From Aquatica leii (Eukaryota > Arthropoda > Insecta > Coleoptera > Lampyridae): a stretch of DNA of 64,000 nucleotides. The stretch covers positions 174,032,035 through 174,096,034 of the forward strand of contig CM069432.1 of assembly GCA_035610365.1 (NCBI GenBank), given 5' to 3'. This document shows, one piece after another, positions 22,001-34,100 of this stretch (position 1 is the first letter of the stretch; each line of letters begins with the position of its first letter). Position numbers and translations under genes: made by a program. Under the pieces are notes generated by a model that saw only the letters and a list, made by a program, of their open reading frames with translations, was not told where the DNA came from and ran no database searches.

Positions 22001-23034
22001 TGATACTTCTTTTGTAGAATTATTGATTGATTTTTTTGACGATTCTATTATTGATTAAATCATAAGAGATGATCGATTATATCCAGTTAAAAATTGTTTA
22101 AATCGTTTTAAAAAAAAAAATTGTAAACACGTCAATTTTCCAAATTCATTAAAAAATTTTATACGTTTTGCATTTCCATTTCATCAGAGGAATGTGGTAA
22201 AAACAAAATTATTTCTAGACGTATTTTTAACTACCTAACTAATTATTGTGGAAATAATAATATAATACGAGAAATCCGCACAATAATCATAACTATGAAC
22301 TAATGTTACCAAGAACGCGATAACGTTATAGTTTCTTAGTTAGATTAGCGATTTTGTGCCTTATCGATCATGTTGACAGGTAGTGGATGAATTTTTGGAT
22401 GACTTATTGTGAATTGCGACGATAAAAGTTGTGAGATAACGTCACGCTTTTAAACCTTTAATACAAAGAAAACATTTTTTAAATAATCTTTTGAGTAAAA
22501 ATTTTTTTTTGTATAAAATAAATATTTTCAATTCACCGCATAGGTATGCGCGCAAGATGGGGTTTTAAATCACCATTATTAATAATTGTGATCTTTTAAT
22601 TTCGATAAACTTTTTATTAATTTTTAGTAATTCAAAATAATTATTATAAATGATGATTTTTATACATTATAAATAAATACAAGGTACCAAAAACTTACCA
22701 AATAAATTTGTTTAAGCACTAAAACATCCGAAAAACGTTAGATAATAAAATAAAGAACAGATAAATAAAGTAGTCGGAACACAAACAAAAACAAATACAG
22801 AGTGTACCACTTTGATATACGGGTGTCGAGTAGGCACCAGAGAACACAAGAAGGAAAGTGGGCACGCGAACTAAGTTTGCATTTGTTTTACCGCATAAGA
22901 CATCCCATCGTACGTTCTTCATTGACATCCTGAGGACGTCCTATTAAAGATATCCTAAAGAGGTCCGTTTTAAAGCCCGGGATGTAAAGAACATTATTGG
23001 GATATAAAACGAACGTCCCTGGGGACGTCGTGTG
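19036..23034. mobile_element. Outer DNA transposon inserted in BEL/Pao integrase
   Basis: Flanked on both sides by BEL/Pao integrase sequence that would be contiguous without it. The ends are imperfectly inverted: left TACGTCCTAGGGACATTC, and right read inwards GACGTCCCCAGGGACGTTC. Both subterminal regions carry further GGACGTCC, GGACATCC and GGGATGT motifs. No transposase is recognisable and no exact target duplication is visible. A second element (19427-21565) sits inside. The remaining interior is AT-rich with no coding frame. Confidence 0.55.
19427..21565. mobile_element. Inner DNA transposon with CCCACACAGCA terminal inverted repeats
   Basis: Starts CCCACACAGCATC and ends TGCTGTGTGGG: an 11-bp perfect inverted repeat. 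Subterminal arrays follow at each end, of ATCTCAAAGATGTCTCAAA type on the left and AGACATCTGAGAGACG / CTGAGATGTATAG type on the right. Both ends are flanked only by TT, so the duplication is 2 bp or not preserved. Between 20110 and 21195 there are short coding-like pieces with intron-like boundaries, for example KKKRKAPTILSDCDN near 20180 and GEIAETIKNWLTLVKLG near 21085. I cannot place them in any transposase family. Confidence 0.65.
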
Positions 23035-23035
23035 T

Positions 23036-23660
23036 TTACTGGGAGAATTAGCTGAATTTTTTAGGAAGCAACAGACTTCTATTGTCGAAGCCCTTGCTGC
23101 CGATGGCATTTTATTCTACCCCATAGCCCTCATTTTGGAGGTTTATGGGAAGCTGACATAAAGTCCGTGAAAAAAACTATCAAACGAGTATTAGAAAATT
23201 CTATTTTGACTTATGAGTTTTGTACTGTGCCTGTTCAAATCGAAGCAACCCTTATGTCCTCTGACGTCCGATCCTAATGACCTTCAAGCCCTCATGCCTG
23301 CACATTTTTTGATTGGTAGACCGTTGACATCAGCGCTCCGGATCTAGACGTTACGCTCGGCATCGTTTATCCTTATTTCAAATGCTTCAGAACCTTCATC
23401 AACATATATAGAGAAGATGGAGTCACGAGTATCTCGTCGGGTTGCAGCAACGCCCAAAATGACGATCAAACATTTCCGATATTCAAAAGAACACGATGGT
23501 TCTCATTAAAGAAGATAATGATCCCCCCCCCATGTATTGACAGATTGGCAGAATTGTAGTGATGCATCCAGGCAGAAATGGCGTAAGCCTAGTTGCCACC
23601 ATAAAAACTGCAAATGGTGTAGTACGACGTTGATTCGCCAAGGTTTGCCCTCTTCTTGTA
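23036..23660 (+). pseudogene. BEL/Pao integrase remnant, second half
   Basis: Resumes with F-R-K-Q-Q-T-S-I-V-E-A-L-A-A-D-G, then HFGGLWEADIKSVKK (the conserved HFGGLWEA motif), [24 protein letters not shown] (the conserved [10 protein letters not shown] motif) and, near 23545, WQIGRIV-type sequence followed by H-P-G-R-N-G-V and I-K-T-A-N-G-V-V-R-R. Frame changes near 23110, 23260 and 23340 and a run of C at 23523-23530 break it. This is clear BEL/Pao identity and the downstream partner of 17962-19035. Confidence 0.8.
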
Positions 23661-23785
23661 GAGACGGGCGTAACTCCGTGAAAAATAGCGTTTGGAATAT
23701 TTTCTTTTGTTTATGTATGTTAATAGAATTTAAGATTTTAGAGGCCCCTTAAATTATTGTAGTTTCTTTGCAAGTTGTTTTTCAA

Positions 23786-23988
23786 GATCGGGGGCATGTT
23801 TAGATTGTAAATATTATTAAAACTTCTTGTTACGCTACTGCAGGCAGCAGGGATTTCAACCGACATCCTTGTAAATCAATCATCATGTAACCATCACGAT
23901 GAAACGAATGTTTCTTCGTTAAATTTTCGTTCTTTATTAATTTGTGTTTATTATATCGTTCTATGTACTTTATAGAATAAAAACTACA
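23786..23988 (+). repeat. BEL/Pao polypurine tract and 3' LTR
   Basis: A purine-rich GATCGGGGGCA (23786-23796) precedes a block starting TGTTTAGATTG and ending AAAACTACA (23797-23988, 192 bp), placed where a 3' LTR should follow the pol remnant. No matching 5' LTR exists in the window, so the boundaries rest on the TG...CA rule and position only. Confidence 0.5.
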
Positions 23989-24960
23989 GTCCATAAATCA
24001 ACACATAAACAATAAAATAATTTTAAATTAATTTAATTTGACAGACGTTGTTTACTGTTTGAAGATTATTAACGAAAACAAGTAAAATTAAAAAACTATT
24101 CTTTAGAGATTAATAATTTTTTTTTCATATTCATTTGTAAAGTCGTAATCTATTTCAAAAGTTGTCACATTTTTCGATTGTAAGGCGTTAACTGTATACT
24201 GTACATAAATACCATAAAAGCCTCTCAGATGTTCATATATAACTTCTACTGCTGTTTATACAAAATTTGAAAAAAAAATATTTTATTAAACTCATATTTC
24301 AAATTGGATCCCAGTTTTCGTTGAATATCAAATATTAAATCAGCAACGTAAAAATGAATTGTGATGAACCCTTTTTTTACTTTCAACTAAAAAAGAAATG
24401 ATTTTCTCAGAATAATAAAATCTATTAATATTACCTGTTAGTGTTAGCCTGACGACCAATAAATGTTATCGTTGAAAGCTTTTGAATGTATATTTAACGT
24501 AACGTTCGATAAAATAAAAATAGTTCAATTTACATAACATATACCCTTAAATTTATTGTAGCTTTCAAAGCGTAATAATATGGAATCTACTACAATTCAC
24601 GTTTTTTGTATTTATTAAAGCAAAGCAACAACAATTATTGCGGAACCAATTCATTTAAAAAAAAGACCTTCAACAAACGATGTTACTTCATTACTAATTT
24701 GCATGAAAATATGATAAAACTAACATCGTTGTTAAATAACCGAATACTTATTATAAATATTTTTCCTTATCTTCATATATATATATGTATATATATTACT
24801 ATACATCTCACAGGTATACTATTAAAATGTGCATCACTACATAAAAACAATTACAAATGCAGGATAAAAAAGAAATAGAAAAGTAGTTCTTCCTGAAGAT
24901 GAATAACAGGATTTAACTGAAATTTAAAATATTAATAAATTATAATTTTCGAGGGTAGTA
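23989..24960 (-). other. Probable beta-spectrin 3' untranslated region and flank
   Basis: Directly downstream (minus strand) of the beta-spectrin stop. It is AT-rich, with a TA microsatellite at about 24773-24805. Possible AATAAA polyadenylation hexamers appear as TTTATT on the plus strand, for example near 24610. The plus-strand open frame at 24606-24878 is not supported. Confidence 0.45.
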
Positions 24961-25147
24961 TTACTTTTTCTTAAGAGTGAAGAAGCTGCGACGTTTAGAA
25001 TCTTCCTTTTGTGCAGAAGCAGGAAGCGTTTGTGATCGCGACGGACCTGATGAATCCGATTCAACTTGGGCGTTAATTCGAGAGATCCAATTGTTCATAT
25101 CTCCATCGTCATGTGCTTGCAATAAAAATTCAGCTCCACTGTCTAAT
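24961..25147 (-). CDS. beta-Spec: Beta-spectrin PH domain, last exon and stop
   Basis: Acceptor TTTTTCATAG; stop TAA at 24961-24963. It joins in phase as F-R-L-K-L-D-S-G-A-E-F and contains [20 protein letters not shown], which is the last strand and C-terminal helix of the PH domain. The protein ends in a basic tail [10 protein letters not shown]. Confidence 0.96.
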
Positions 25148-28100
25148 CTATGAAAAAATACACAATACATGGTAGGCATCTTTTTAAATGCGTTAGTAAC
25201 AGAAAATAACGTAATTTCAAGTTAGGAAAAAAAACTTACTTTAATCTAAACACATGTTTTTTCTTTTTGTAATCATTAGCAATGGAAGCAACAGCATGAT
25301 GTAATGAAAATGGACCTTCACTTTTGTAAGTCTGTTCAGGCGTCGTTTTTGCTGCTTTAGCATCTTTATAAAATGCTATGTGAAAACCCCGTACTACAGC
25401 GTAAAGTTTATCCCATGACCGATTACTAGCTTTAACAGTAGTATTTTCCCACTCGTGTTTTCTCACAAGTTGTCCTTCAACTACATCTTCGTCCGAACCA
25501 GTTCCTTGTTCTAAAGAAAATATATTTAATATTCGTTTATCGCATGCAATTTAAGGCACATTTAGGCGTAAAGCAACTACAAAACAACGAGTACCTGTTG
25601 ATACGGCTTCATCGTCACTGATAGCCCCGGATGATTTAGGACTTTTCTTCCAACGAAAACTTCTAAACGGAGATTTACTACGAGAACGATCCTTGCGTCT
25701 GCCATCCTTTTCAGCTCGAGACACTTAGAACATCACAAGTCAAGCAAAAACGTCACAAAATAAAAGATACCACTTAAGAATTCGTGGTAAAAAAAACAAA
25801 AAAGCAAGTATTTACAAGCGTTTTTATAATAACATTAAAAACTTACTAGTTTGAGCCTTAGGTGTAACCTGTGCAACAACCTGTGGTTTGAAGGAGGAAA
25901 CAACTGGTTGAATTGTCTTCTGTCCATGCACTACCAAAACATGCCATGCAGATTATTCAATACGAATACATGCAGTTTCAAAATACATAAGAACCTTTTG
26001 CAGCGACTTAAATTATTTGAATTTAACCTATACTTTTATCCATTAGCAAAGATGTTATCTCTTTATTTATATATATACAAGTTACATCGCAAGTATCTGC
26101 CGATCAAACTTTATTAGCGAAATAAGCATAATTATAAGAGTTTATTTAAGGAAGTGAAAATTAATAGAAAGGCATTATTAGTTTGTCTACCGATTATACA
26201 TTAAATTTGTAGCAAATAAACTTTTTAAAAATAAACATTAAAAACAAAACATAATTGGCGCAGTCGCTAGGATTGAAGTGACACGATTCGAAAAGTGCAA
26301 AGAATTAGCGAATTTTAATTCCCTAGTTAAATAAACGAACTCGGAAACGCGATAATTAACCCATCGGAGTGACCAATAAAAGTGCATCCCATCATCGGTT
26401 GACGAGGGCCTTTGGAGATATCGCAAAATACTTTCAAATAACAACTCGGAGCAGTCCGAATAACCATCAAAAATTGCATCGCGGCATTGGTTGAAGATCA
26501 GCTCCAAGGCACGAACGAGTAACAACAACCGAAGAAAATTATAATAAGGTAGGAAAAGCTAATTTTCACATTATTGATTGTAACTAAAAGGTACTTCCTT
26601 TCAATTACTTAATGTAATATTTTTCACTAATTGGAAAAAATAAAAATCTGAACGATTTAGTAAATTCTTTAAATTCATTAACAATAAAAAATAAGATGAC
26701 AACACAATCAATAATCAGTTATGTAAAATTGAACTCGATACTATTCCTGTCTTTGATGGGAAAGAAACTCAACTAAATGCATTCTGTAAAGCGTGCGATA
26801 ACATTGATGTTAGATATAAGGTCGTTCCAGAAGTACAAACAGTTATTAGAACAGCTATTTTTTTTTAAATTCAGAGGTAGAGTATCAGAAATATCCCCTC
26901 GCGACGATTTAAACAATTGGAATTAAAACTGCAATCATTGAACATTTTTCAGATTCACGCGACTTAAGAACAATTAATAGTAGAATTCAGTAATATAAAA
27001 ATGAATAAAAACGAAAATTTAATAGATTATGGAAATAGGATTGGATTAGTATTAGGAAAATTAATTGCCAAACTAAATTTATCAAAGTTGGAGCATAAAC
27101 CTCTCCGACAGTAAATGTTGATCACAAATGCGTTAGATAGGTTTTTAAGAACCATGCCATATCAAATAGCGATGCAAATTCGTTGATGAAAACCCAAAAG
27201 TTTAGAACCAAACCATCACGTTTGCACAAGACGAAATTAGCTTTGCAAAACGTTCTGGAAGTTATTTAAATGTATTAAGTAACCCAACAAAAAAATTTTA
27301 GACAAGAAAATCAACAAAGTTATTTTCAAAATAAACCACAAGTTCAACAATTTTCTACATCAAATTCAATCGTTTTCCGACCTAACCAAAATATCAATTT
27401 ACCTAAACCGACATCAATGTCTGGTATTTCTACCGTAAAAAAAATTATCTACAAGAAATTGATTCTGAATCAATCGTGTACGACCCAGAAATTAATCAAT
27501 ATTATGCCCCTATTCACATTAAACAAAACGAAGCTGATGAGTCTTCACCAACTATTAAAGATTTGACAAATAATTCAAACGACGAAACTAAATCGGACAT
27601 AATTTTTTTAGCTTCCTCAATGCCGAATCAAGTTGGCACCATGTTTACCTTGTATTAAGTTAAATAACCCTCCTTTAAATATTCTCCTTGACGAAGGCAG
27701 CGAAATAAACATAATCGATCCTAAAATAATTGCAAAATTGTATCGAAATTGTACTCAGCCCACAAATTTAAGAATTAACATCGCTAATAGTACAAACACT
27801 ATGAAAACATTAGCTGGTGTACCTTGTTTCAAAGAATTTAAGGCATTTGGCACTTTAAAGTTCATTGTTTTAAATTGTTAAAAATTAATATTTTGACACA
27901 CTAATTGGTATTCGTGATGTAAAAAAATTAAAATTTAATATTATAGACTTGGAAAATAATATATGTCAGAGACGCATCGAAAATAAAAGGGGCTTCGCTG
28001 GGCGTTTGTACTGGGTTAGACTGCATCGATAATTTATTACAAGTGAATAACGCACGACACTGACCGTTTACGCAATTTATTTACTATAGCAAAAGTTACG

Positions 28101-31100
28101 ATTACAAATTTCAAACAAAGTCATTAACACAAACAAACAAAACTGATTTCATTAATATAAAAATTAAATTTATAAACGTTTAATGATCAACACTGGAACA
28201 AACGATCCGACACCAGCTCTTTTATCTTAACAAGTTGTCACTACCAAATCTCATTTCAATCTGCCCTCTTACAAGTTACATTTTTCAGCTAGTGTCGTTC
28301 CATTCGCATGAAAGATTGTAATTTCACGCGCGTTCCTATGCCCATAAAAGGCAATAATACAAAATATCAAATCCTTATTGGTTGATTCTAAGTTATTAAG
28401 TTACAAAGACTAAACATTTGAAATATAATTTATGGGAACACAAACAAATAAGTGCACGTGTACACAATCCATGGCCGCAGGCAGGGTTTATATTCGGTGC
28501 CTCCGACACGGCCATTCTGACATTTTGCACGTCCTCGGGCAATTGTAAAAAGGAAGTTGCTGCAACGTAAATAACAATGCCATTTCAATTGATACCGCTC
28601 GTCCATTCTGACGAAATAGAAAACATCAAGAAGTAGATCAAGTAACAATTTTAAGTTACATCAAACAAAAAAAAATCTAATTTGGCAACAGGGCGGCATT
28701 ATTGCCTCATCAGGTTGTACAAACCAGGATCAACACAAAAAGCGGCACAACTCCTTATCTGGTAATACAAACCAGGATAAACACAAAGCGGCACAACTTC
28801 CTCATCTGGTTATACAAACCAGGATCAACACAAAGCGGCACAATTAACTGAACCAAGCTATTATCATCACGTTGTTGAGAAACTTTCAACCAGTCGAAAT
28901 ATAAGTCGTTAACCTGAATCATATAAGTTGAGTCATTTTTAGATTTGGGTGATGATAAAGTAGACACTTCTTTACTTGATGTAGCTGGATTTCGTAAAAA
29001 GAAATCAGCATGCTTCCTTCGCAATAAAGAATGTCGAAGTTAAAGGCCTGTAAAAATGACTACCAACGATGGGCTCGTGGTGTAAAGTCCTGTTTTATAC
29101 GAGATGATTTAAGATAGTTCAATCTTGAATGACTGTAAAATAACGGCCTGAAAGATTTTGACGAAAATGCCTTGCACCTTTGATTGCTAGAGTTTCAAGC
29201 TCATAAGAATTGTGTCGAGATTCTAAACCAGTAGTACGTTTACTAAAATACGCAACAGAATGAATTTTAGCTTCTTTTTTGAAAAAGTACAGCACCATAA
29301 CCAACTGAGCTAGCATCTGTATGAAGTTCGATTGGCAAGTCAAGATTAAAAATAGTTGAAACGGGTCGGACGTTAGGAATTACTTTATCATTTGCCTCAT
29401 CGCAGTACAGACGTTGTTTGAAGATTAACGCAATTTTTTTTAACTCTTACAGAAGCAACATAATCGACTTTTTAATTTAAATTTTACTTTTGTTTACGGT
29501 AATCCAAAAACTTGCTTTAACAAAAGTTTTCACGACAATTTAAATGCGTTTTAAAAATTTAGTCATACAAAAGATGAAAAAGAAATAAATCATCCTTAAT
29601 GTAAATAATTTCAATGTTTACACCGGTTTACACACAAAATAGTATGCATTGTGTAAGCAATAATTTGATTTCTAATTAAAGGTGACGGATATTTTTCTGG
29701 TAGACACTTATTGTGTTAGAATTAAACTTCCTGTGATTAACACAAAAACAGTATGAACAACCTTTCTTTTTAATTCAAAATTTGCATCTTCATTCAGGTA
29801 AATTTAAATGTTCAATCAATAAAATCAGTTCAATTAATTTTCAAATTAAAATTTTGTTTTATCAAACTTTTACTAATTATAATGTTTGTCTGTATAAAAA
29901 TCATTTGGCAATGTAATAGTGACATTTTTTTTTTTTAATCTAAGGTAGTTATGTCGTTCAAACATTTGCCACTTCATAAACGGCAATATTTTTGTTTATA
30001 AGAATGACAATCCAAATTAAATAAACAGGAAAGATCTCACCAGATTTTAACTACAGCATTCGGAAGCATGGCCTGGGTTGCCACAGGGTCACGAACCCCT
30101 ATCGAGTTTCTAAGCGGCGATACACTGCGGTGTCTTCATTGAAGTTCAAGACGTCCAGCTCCTTCATTTTTAAAAGACGGTGACAATACTCGACGCTTCG
30201 ATCTAGTTTGATGACCAGAAAGAAATAGCGCCGGTCGCTTAGCGAGTCTTCTTTGTAATATGGTACACGTGCCCTTAACGTAGCGGATTACAATTACGCC
30301 AAATAATAAATCACTTTTTAAAATGTGAATACCTTCTGAATATTCTGTATTGTCGAAAGCGTTTCATCAATTAATTGGTTGTTTATGGCAACACTAAAAT
30401 TTCCATTTACGGTTTCAGAAAACAGTTGAATTAAAACAATTTGTTTCGGTCACGTAAATATTCCATCCAAATCAAAAATAGTGCATCAACTTTCTGCATT
30501 TTTAAAATACGTTGGCAATTTTACATTTGTAAAATTTATTGAACTTGGTGACTTGTAAGATAACCAACAATAACTGTTGTAGCAATTTTACTCTTTCTAG
30601 AGTTGCACTACAATTTTCACTTTAACTTGCACTTTTTCGTAACGGATCCTCATTATCATTTTGCAGTCCTTATCCCACTTCTGATGTCAGAGACGCATCG
30701 AAAATAAAAGGGGCTTCGCTGGGCGTTTGTACTGGGTTAGACTGCATCGATAATTTATTACAAGTGAATAACGCACGACACTGACCGTTTACGCAATTTA
30801 TTTACTATAGCAAAAGTTACGATTACAAATTTCAAACAAAGTCATTAACACAAACAAACAAAACTGATTTCATTAATATAAAAATTAAATTTATAAACGT
30901 TTAATGATCAACACTGGAACAAACGATCCGACACCAGCTCTTTTATCTTAACAAGTTGTCACTACCAAATCTCATTTCAATCTGCCCTCTTACAAGTTAC
31001 ATTTTTCAGCTAGTGTCGTTCCATTCGCATGAAAGATTGTAATTTCACGCGCGTTCCTATGCCCATAAAAGGCAATAATACAAAATATCAAATCCTTATT

Positions 31101-34100
31101 GGTTGATTCTAAGTTATTAAGTTACAAAGACTAAACATTTGAAACATAATTTATGGGAACACAAACAAATAAGTGCACGTGTACACAATCCATGGCCGCA
31201 GGCAGGGTTTATATTCGGTGCCTCCGACATATATTAACACGTAGCGATGGTAATAATTTTGTTTTGCATTCTAATAAACCTACAAAAATCAAAACTCCAC
31301 CACAAATTAAATAAATTCAGACATTAGCTTACACTAAACCAAATCGAGACATTTTTATACCTCAACAAGAATTAAACGGAATAATAATAAACGGATTATA
31401 TAAATTATATAATGGAAATGTAAGCCTTGTATTAGAAAATTCCACTAACGTAGAACAAGAAATAGAGAGGAAATTCAACCACTCAATTTTCCTCAACAGG
31501 CGATGATAAAAAATTTAAACAACTTAATTAGAATGAATCACATGAATTCAGAAGAAAGAAGGATAATAATAAAATTATGCAAAAAATACATCAACAGTTT
31601 TAAAACACCGGAAGAAGAATTAACGGCTATAAATGCAATAAAACACAGCATCAAAACCAAAGACAAAGCGCCTATATTTTCAAGATCATACCGAACTACA
31701 TTTATAAACAACCAAAGCTCTAGTGAAAAAACACGAATGGTGATAGATTACAGAAAATTAAATGCTAAAACAATCGATGATAGATACCCATTACCGAACA
31801 TAGAAGATATATTAGACAAGTTAGGAAGAGCACAATATTTTAGCGTTTTAGATTTACCCTCGGGATATCATCCATTAGAAATGGAAACGGAATCAAAACG
31901 AAAAACGGCGTTTAATACCGAATTTAGTAGTTTTGAATTTAACAGAATGCCATTTCGATTAAAGAACACCCCGGCTACATTTCAACGACTAATAAATGAA
32001 TTACTATCATACGGGAAAAACTAAACATCGTGGAATAAACGAAACTCATAAATTGTTAAAACAATTATACTATCGGCCTAGTATGAAGACAGACGTGACA
32101 ACCTACATCAATAATTGTGAGACGTGTAACCTAGCTAAAGTAGACCGCAACCCTCAAAAGTTACCAATAGCGTTAACCCCAACTCCCGATAAACCTTTTT
32201 AAACTTTACATTGTGACTTATTTATTAATAAAAAAATAATACTAACAATGGTGGACGCTTTCTAAAAGTACGCCCAAGCCTACGTTTTACCAGATCAAAA
32301 CTAAAAAACGGTTTAGAATATTTTGCAGTAACTTAATTTCCGAATTTCTCAAGGTTCACAAAATTGAACACCATAAAACCTGTACGGAAAATTCTAAATC
32401 AAATTGAATAGTAGAAAGGTTCAATTCAACGCTCCTTACGCGTAGCAAATATTGAAAAATCCCAATTACCTTTTGAAACGCAAGTACATCTATCTTCATT
32501 TCTTACAATACTAGTTTACACAATACTACCGAATTTACCCCATTCCAAATAATCAATAGTAACATATTTTACCGTTTGAGCGGATAACTAACAAAATAAC
32601 TGAAGACTATATAAACGAAAGAAACAAAATTATGAATCTTATTAACCAACAAGTTAAAAATAATATAACTAAAGTCAAAGAAAAAATACAACAAAAACAA
32701 CCCGAACGATCATTGCAAGAAAATTTACCAGAAGATATTGTTTATGTACGAAGAAACCCACAAAGCAATAAACTAAAGCCATATGCCGATAAAATAAAGT
32801 TACAAGATGTAACAGAAAATACGATTACATTAAAAAATAAAAGAAACAAACTAACGAAATTAAAAAGAAATTTAATAAATAAAAATAAAAAATACGTATC
32901 TTTACAGGATAATGACAGTAATCCTTTTGACCCTGGCCCTAGTACTAGCAGAGTATATAATGGGGAAGAGAATCAGCCTTACGGGTTATACCGTAGTACC
33001 TAAAAGAACTTGTCCGCTAGGGGTTTCAAAGTCTGGCCCTCGCGTAGTTGTAGCCGGTACTAAACTAAACTTGATATTGAGTCTACAAACATAATTTTTA
33101 AAGAGTTCTGTAATTTCAACAATTATTGTAAAGTAGTCATAATTAAATCAAAAAATGTGATACATTTGCTTTGAATACATGATTAAAATATTATATTAAT
33201 CGTACAGCATATAGTTTAATACATAAGTATTTTACAAATTTGAATATTTTATAGAAACTGTAATTACCTGCTTTATGTCAGTTTTTCTAAACTTTTGAAT
33301 TATTTACTTTTAAATTTCAATAAAAGTCAATAAATATTTTGTAAATGCTATAACTAACATACAGGTGACACAATTAAAAAAAAAATAAGAGTAAGAAATT
33401 TTCTCACATGTATGTTTAATAGTCCATTAAAGATAAAAAATATATACGCAATATAAACGCATACTCAATTTTTTTTTAAATTTAAATTTTAGGTTTTCAT
33501 ATTAATAAGTCATATACTTTTTATAGTCGTTTGGAATTGTAGTTAAATATAACGTCATTGATAGCTCACCCTTTTATGCCTAAATTAAACATTGGGTAAT
33601 AAACAAGTGTCGTTTTAAAAGGAGCTGACAACTTGTATTTTCTGAGAGCAAGGTGGTTCCATAATTTCTAAAGATATTTCGGTAAAGGATTCAGCTTTTA
33701 AATTTCCCATTATTTAATGTTTACTTAAAATATACAATCCTTCTTAAGCTGCTTAGGTTTAAGTACAATTTTGTTACAATACAATTAAATACACAGCATT
33801 ATATTTTGGTCATTCTAGAAAACTTGAATTTCAAAATACATATTTTTGTTGACGAAGTTTATATAAATATGTTAACCTGTATTAAACTTGAATCCCTCGG
33901 AGTTTCCTCTGGCACAATTTTTTTTTAACCGAATAAGACGGATTTCCGCAAAATTTAGATGTTTCATACACTCTTGGCACGTTTTTTTTTTCTTTCTAAG
34001 ATTTCAGGCGATGTTTGTAGTGTTTTGTAGTCGGTTTCAACAGATAGATTTCCAGTTCTATAATGCAATGGAACAGCATTATGAACAAGCCTATTTTTTT

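Larger units (their letters stand above)
27964..31229 (-). mobile_element. Nested Gypsy element with 545-bp LTRs, internally deleted
   Basis: Two direct 545-bp LTRs (27964-28508 and 30685-31229) start TGTCAGAGACGC and end GGTGCCTCCGACA. I see a single base difference (GAAATATAA versus GAAACATAA near 28422/31143). A TATA target duplication lies at 27960-27963 and 31230-31233. The internal 2176 bp are coding on the minus strand and contain only part of pol (RNase H). The insertion splits the errantivirus-like protease/RT region. The high LTR identity points to recent insertion, probably as an already deleted copy mobilised by a complete relative. Confidence 0.92.
26080..33094 (+). mobile_element. 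Errantivirus-like Gypsy element, degraded (LTR, gag, pol, start of env)
   Basis: A primer-binding site TGGCGCAGTCGCTAGGATTG begins at 26256. The DNA before it, from an AGTTACATCG at 26080 to ...ATAAT at 26255, is a plausible 176-bp 5' LTR. Gag, protease, RT, integrase and an env start then follow in order on the plus strand, all damaged, with another Gypsy element inserted at 27964-31229. AGT...AAT LTR ends, this primer type and an env-like third gene suggest an insect errantivirus relative (17.6/297/gypsy group). No 3' LTR is found nearby. It lies in the beta-spectrin intron, antisense to the host gene. Confidence 0.75.

Noticed and set aside
24606..24878. Plus-strand open frame downstream of beta-spectrin
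   Set aside because: Lies in the probable 3' untranslated region of beta-spectrin, crosses a TA microsatellite and has no recognisable content.
25851..26117. Plus-strand 88-codon frame
   Set aside because: Antisense to the 84-bp beta-spectrin exon and the adjoining intron; no protein features.
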